NCBI GenBank assembly: GCA_964552795.1
Contig: CAZKIO010000008.1
Location: 37,035-101,034, forward strand
Direction of reading: 5' to 3'
DNA: 64,000 nt
Source: JAEUHZ01 sp964552795
GTDB taxonomy: Bacteria > Planctomycetota > UBA1135 > GCA-002686595
Position 1 is the first letter of the stretch. The number at the start of each line of letters is the position of its first letter. The notes under the pieces are model-generated. The model was not told where the DNA came from. It worked only from the letters and a program-made list of their open reading frames with translations, and did no database searches. Both the position numbers and the translations under genes were made by a program. Positions 62,184 to 64,000 of the stretch are shown in pieces.

Positions 62184-62594
62184 ATGTACGACCCCGACAT
62201 GGTCCAGCCGATGCGTGAAGAGGTCACCCGGCTCGGAGTGAAGGAGCTGAAGACCCCCGCGGAGGTCGAGGCCGCGGTCCAGAAGCCCGGCACCACGCTG
62301 ATCTTCGTCAACTCGGTCTGCGGCTGCGCGGCCGGCGGCGCGCGCCCGGGCCTGCGCCTCTCGCTGATGAACGCGAAGAAGCCGCAGCAGATGTACACGG
62401 TCTTCGCGGGCATGGAGACGCAGGCGACCGAGAAGGCGCGCGAGTACTTCAAGCCCTACCGTCCGAGCTCGCCGCAGATCGCGCTGCTCAAGGACGGCAA
62501 GCTGGTGAAGATGATCCAGCGCCAGGACATCGAGGGGAACGACCCGGCCGCGGTCGCCAAGAAGCTGACCGACGCGTTCAACGAGTTCTGCTGA
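62184..62594 (+). CDS. Bacilliredoxin (BrxA/BrxB family)
   Basis: A 136-aa thioredoxin-fold protein. YDPDMVQPMREEVTRLGVKELKTPAEVEAAV and the CGC motif (C46-G-C48 in FVNSVCGCAAG) define the family, which removes bacillithiol from proteins in Firmicutes; planctomycetes and others lacking bacillithiol use close relatives with unclear thiol partners. The C-terminal FNEFC ends as in homologues. No selenocysteine: the frame is intact. Confidence 0.92.
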   Translation: MYDPDMVQPMREEVTRLGVKELKTPAEVEAAVQKPGTTLIFVNSVCGCAAGGARPGLRLSLMNAKKPQQMYTVFAGMETQATEKAREYFKPYRPSSPQIALLKDGKLVKMIQRQDIEGNDPAAVAKKLTDAFNEFC

Positions 62595-62607
62595 CCACGG
62601 AGTCCGT

Positions 62608-63045
62608 GTGAGCGCCTCCCGCCCCGAGCTGGCCGAGGCCTTCCTGCGCGAGGCCGTCTACCGTTCCCGCGAACGGCAGGCGGCTTCGGCCGTCCTGGCG
62701 GCGCCCAAGCCGGGCGGCGGGCAGTGCGGCCTGGGCGAGAAGGCGTCGGTGGTGCTCGACCTGGGGCCGAAGGCGTTGCCGATCGCGGAGGCGCTGTGGC
62801 CGGCGGGGCTGGAGGACGCGCGGGTCGAGCGCGTGCGCGCCGTCATGGCGCGCTGGGTCGTCGAGCAGGACGCGCTGGACCGCAAGCGCAACCACTTCCT
62901 GAAGGCGTTCCGCCACGCGCACGGGTTCGATCGCAACGCCTACACGCCCGAGCTCGCCGCCGAGTTCGAATCCGGCCTCGAGCGCGTCAACGCCGAGGAG
63001 AACGAGCGGCGGCGCGCGGCGGCGGCGGAACTCCTGGAATCCTAG
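62608..63045 (+). CDS. Hypothetical protein, alpha-helical
   Basis: A 145-aa protein from GTG 62608, 13 bases after the bacilliredoxin stop and probably co-transcribed with it. Mostly helical; one Cys (GGGQCGLGEKAS). The C-terminal third is strongly charged (AAEFESGLERVNAEENERRRAAAAELLES). No family recognised. Its stop overlaps the convergent membrane-protein stop by four bases. Confidence 0.6.
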   Translation: MSASRPELAEAFLREAVYRSRERQAASAVLAAPKPGGGQCGLGEKASVVLDLGPKALPIAEALWPAGLEDARVERVRAVMARWVVEQDALDRKRNHFLKAFRHAHGFDRNAYTPELAAEFESGLERVNAEENERRRAAAAELLES

Positions 63046-63830
63046 GCGTTCTTGCGCGGCTGTCGGCGGCGCACGACGTGCGCGCCGCGGTGCACGTTCC
63101 AGTGCATCGAGACCTTGAGACCGCAGGAGCCGCACTCGCTGTCGCCGCAGGGCCATTCGCGCTTCTCGCCGCACTCGGGGCAGTCGAAGCGCACGCTGCG
63201 CGCGGGCGTGGCGACGGCGGGGTGACCCTCCTCGGCGTGCAGCTCGTCCGCCGGCCACTGGATGTGGAGGAACAGGCCGCAGTCCGTGCAGGCCGCGACA
63301 CCCTGGTTCCAGTCGACGCGCGTGCCGCAGCGCGGACAGGAGAAGCGCACGCTGGGCAGGAGGCGCTTGCCGGTCCGGACGAAGCCGCGATTGCGCGACC
63401 AGAAGGGCAGCAGGATCCAGACGGTGATCGTGCCCGAGCCCAACGGCAGCAGCAGCCAGCGGATCAGGTCGCTCTCGTAGGGGATCGTGAACCACATCGC
63501 CGCGAAGGTTCCCGTCCACATGCCGAGCGGCACGCACACCATGCGCAGCCACGTGCGCGTGCGCGGCAAGGCCACGATCGAGAACACGACGCCGTGCGCG
63601 ATGCCCGCGGCCATGGAGACCATCGCCAGCGTGATGCGCACGGCCAGGTCGCTGGGCCCGGAGACCAGCGCCCACGTGCTGGCGCCCAGCGTGCAACCGG
63701 TCGGGATCAGGCCCCACAAGGCCAGAACACGCGTCCGCGCCGCGCGCAGCCCCATGACCAGCACGCCCACCAGGACGAGGGCCGCCGTCGCGGAGAGCAG
63801 GACCGGGATCACGGCTCCATCATCGGCCAT
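63042..63830 (-). CDS. Membrane protein with two C-terminal zinc ribbons
   Basis: A 262-aa protein. About five hydrophobic segments in residues 8-145 (VIPVLLSATAALVLVGVLVMGL; VITLAMVSMAAGIAHGVVFSIVALP; LGMWTGTFAAMWFTIPY; LLLPLGSGTITVWILLPFW). The soluble C-terminus has two CxxC...CxxC zinc ribbons: CPRCG ... CTDCG and CPECG ... CGSCG (last near HWNVHRG). Function unknown; ribbons suggest a structural or sensor role. Confidence 0.68.
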   Translation of the reverse strand: MADDGAVIPVLLSATAALVLVGVLVMGLRAARTRVLALWGLIPTGCTLGASTWALVSGPSDLAVRITLAMVSMAAGIAHGVVFSIVALPRTRTWLRMVCVPLGMWTGTFAAMWFTIPYESDLIRWLLLPLGSGTITVWILLPFWSRNRGFVRTGKRLLPSVRFSCPRCGTRVDWNQGVAACTDCGLFLHIQWPADELHAEEGHPAVATPARSVRFDCPECGEKREWPCGDSECGSCGLKVSMHWNVHRGAHVVRRRQPRKNA

Positions 63831-63967
63831 GGATGTGCGCGGGACTGCGGCCCACCCCGAGAAAAGGGGCCAGGCGGGTTGCGACGCCGGGAGACGACCG
63901 CGCGCCGGGCCAACCCTTGCCCCGTCGTGCCGCCCGCGCCGGACGTCGCGTAGGATGCCCGGCCGCC

Positions 63968-64000
63968 GCGGGAGTGGCGAAACTGGCAGACGCGCGAGAC
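63968..64000 (+). tRNA. tRNA-Leu, 5' part (runs off window)
   Basis: From 63968, GCGGGAG would be the 5' acceptor strand, followed by TGGCGAAACTGGCAGACGC, the class II D-arm typical of tRNA-Leu (TGGCGGAATTGGTAGACGC in other bacteria). The anticodon lies beyond the window, so the isoacceptor is unknown. Confidence 0.85.

Noticed and set aside
62184..62594. Second selenoprotein in the bacilliredoxin gene
   Set aside because: The frame is continuous with Cys in the CGC motif and there is no internal UGA.

Overview
The window is GC-rich DNA (roughly 70% by eye) that most likely comes from a planctomycete or a close relative. The best clues are large secreted beta-propeller proteins (YVTN, FG-GAP and SBBP types) with planctomycete-style cysteine-rich C-terminal modules, 'DCNGNxxPDxCD' calcium-type repeats, carboxypeptidase-regulatory-like secreted proteins, and a kinase-caspase fusion. 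There is no phage, IS element or CRISPR array. Most of the DNA is ordinary chromosome with short, tightly coupled operons (many 4-bp ATGA or GTGA overlaps).

Layout. 1-3.7 kb: 2-oxoglutarate dehydrogenase operon (E1 end, E2, E3). 3.7-7.2 kb (minus): degenerate-kinase/caspase fusion, ribosomal protein L28, baeRF-family protein. 7.2-12.1 kb (minus): a four-gene translationally coupled operon, manA - rluB-type pseudouridine synthase - active M16 peptidase - inactive M16 partner. 12.3-14.0 kb: TetR regulator with an upstream operator and an S41 peptidase. 15.4-18.5 kb: a lower-GC block holding an SBBP propeller gene, bracketed by two copies of the recN 3' end, one inside recN and one a stranded fragment. 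18.4-22.7 kb (minus): recN, two secreted or exported proteins, nagA.

22.8-39.2 kb is the main accessory region. It holds a nitrilase-type amidohydrolase, a fused 2Fe-2S/molybdopterin hydroxylase resembling selenium-dependent xanthine dehydrogenases, an SsnA-like amidohydrolase, two tandem PLP fold-type II enzymes coupled to a second nitrilase, and on the opposite strand a compact YgfK-like iron-sulfur flavoprotein. I read this as a candidate catabolic system for a purine or related N-heterocycle. The enzyme set resembles the xdhD/ssnA/ygfK selenium-associated group, but with unfamiliar PLP enzymes and two nitrilases.

39.2-44.5 kb: rsmD, pdxJ-dapA, a small secreted paralogue, an alpha/beta hydrolase, a DUF805/SRPBCC membrane protein. 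44.5-47.3 kb: a secreted HExxH metallopeptidase, then an ArsC-family gene with an in-frame UGA exactly at the first position of its CxxC motif and a strong hairpin just downstream. This is a selenoprotein candidate, which fits the selenium-linked enzymes upstream. 47.3-58.2 kb: YVTN propeller, SnoaL-like protein, clpB with two perfect palindromes upstream, and a giant FG-GAP protein; the YVTN and FG-GAP proteins share the same C-terminal module. 58.3-64 kb: GT39-like membrane protein, an AAA/DUF234-type ATPase behind a palindromic promoter region, bacilliredoxin, small proteins, and the start of a tRNA-Leu at the right edge.
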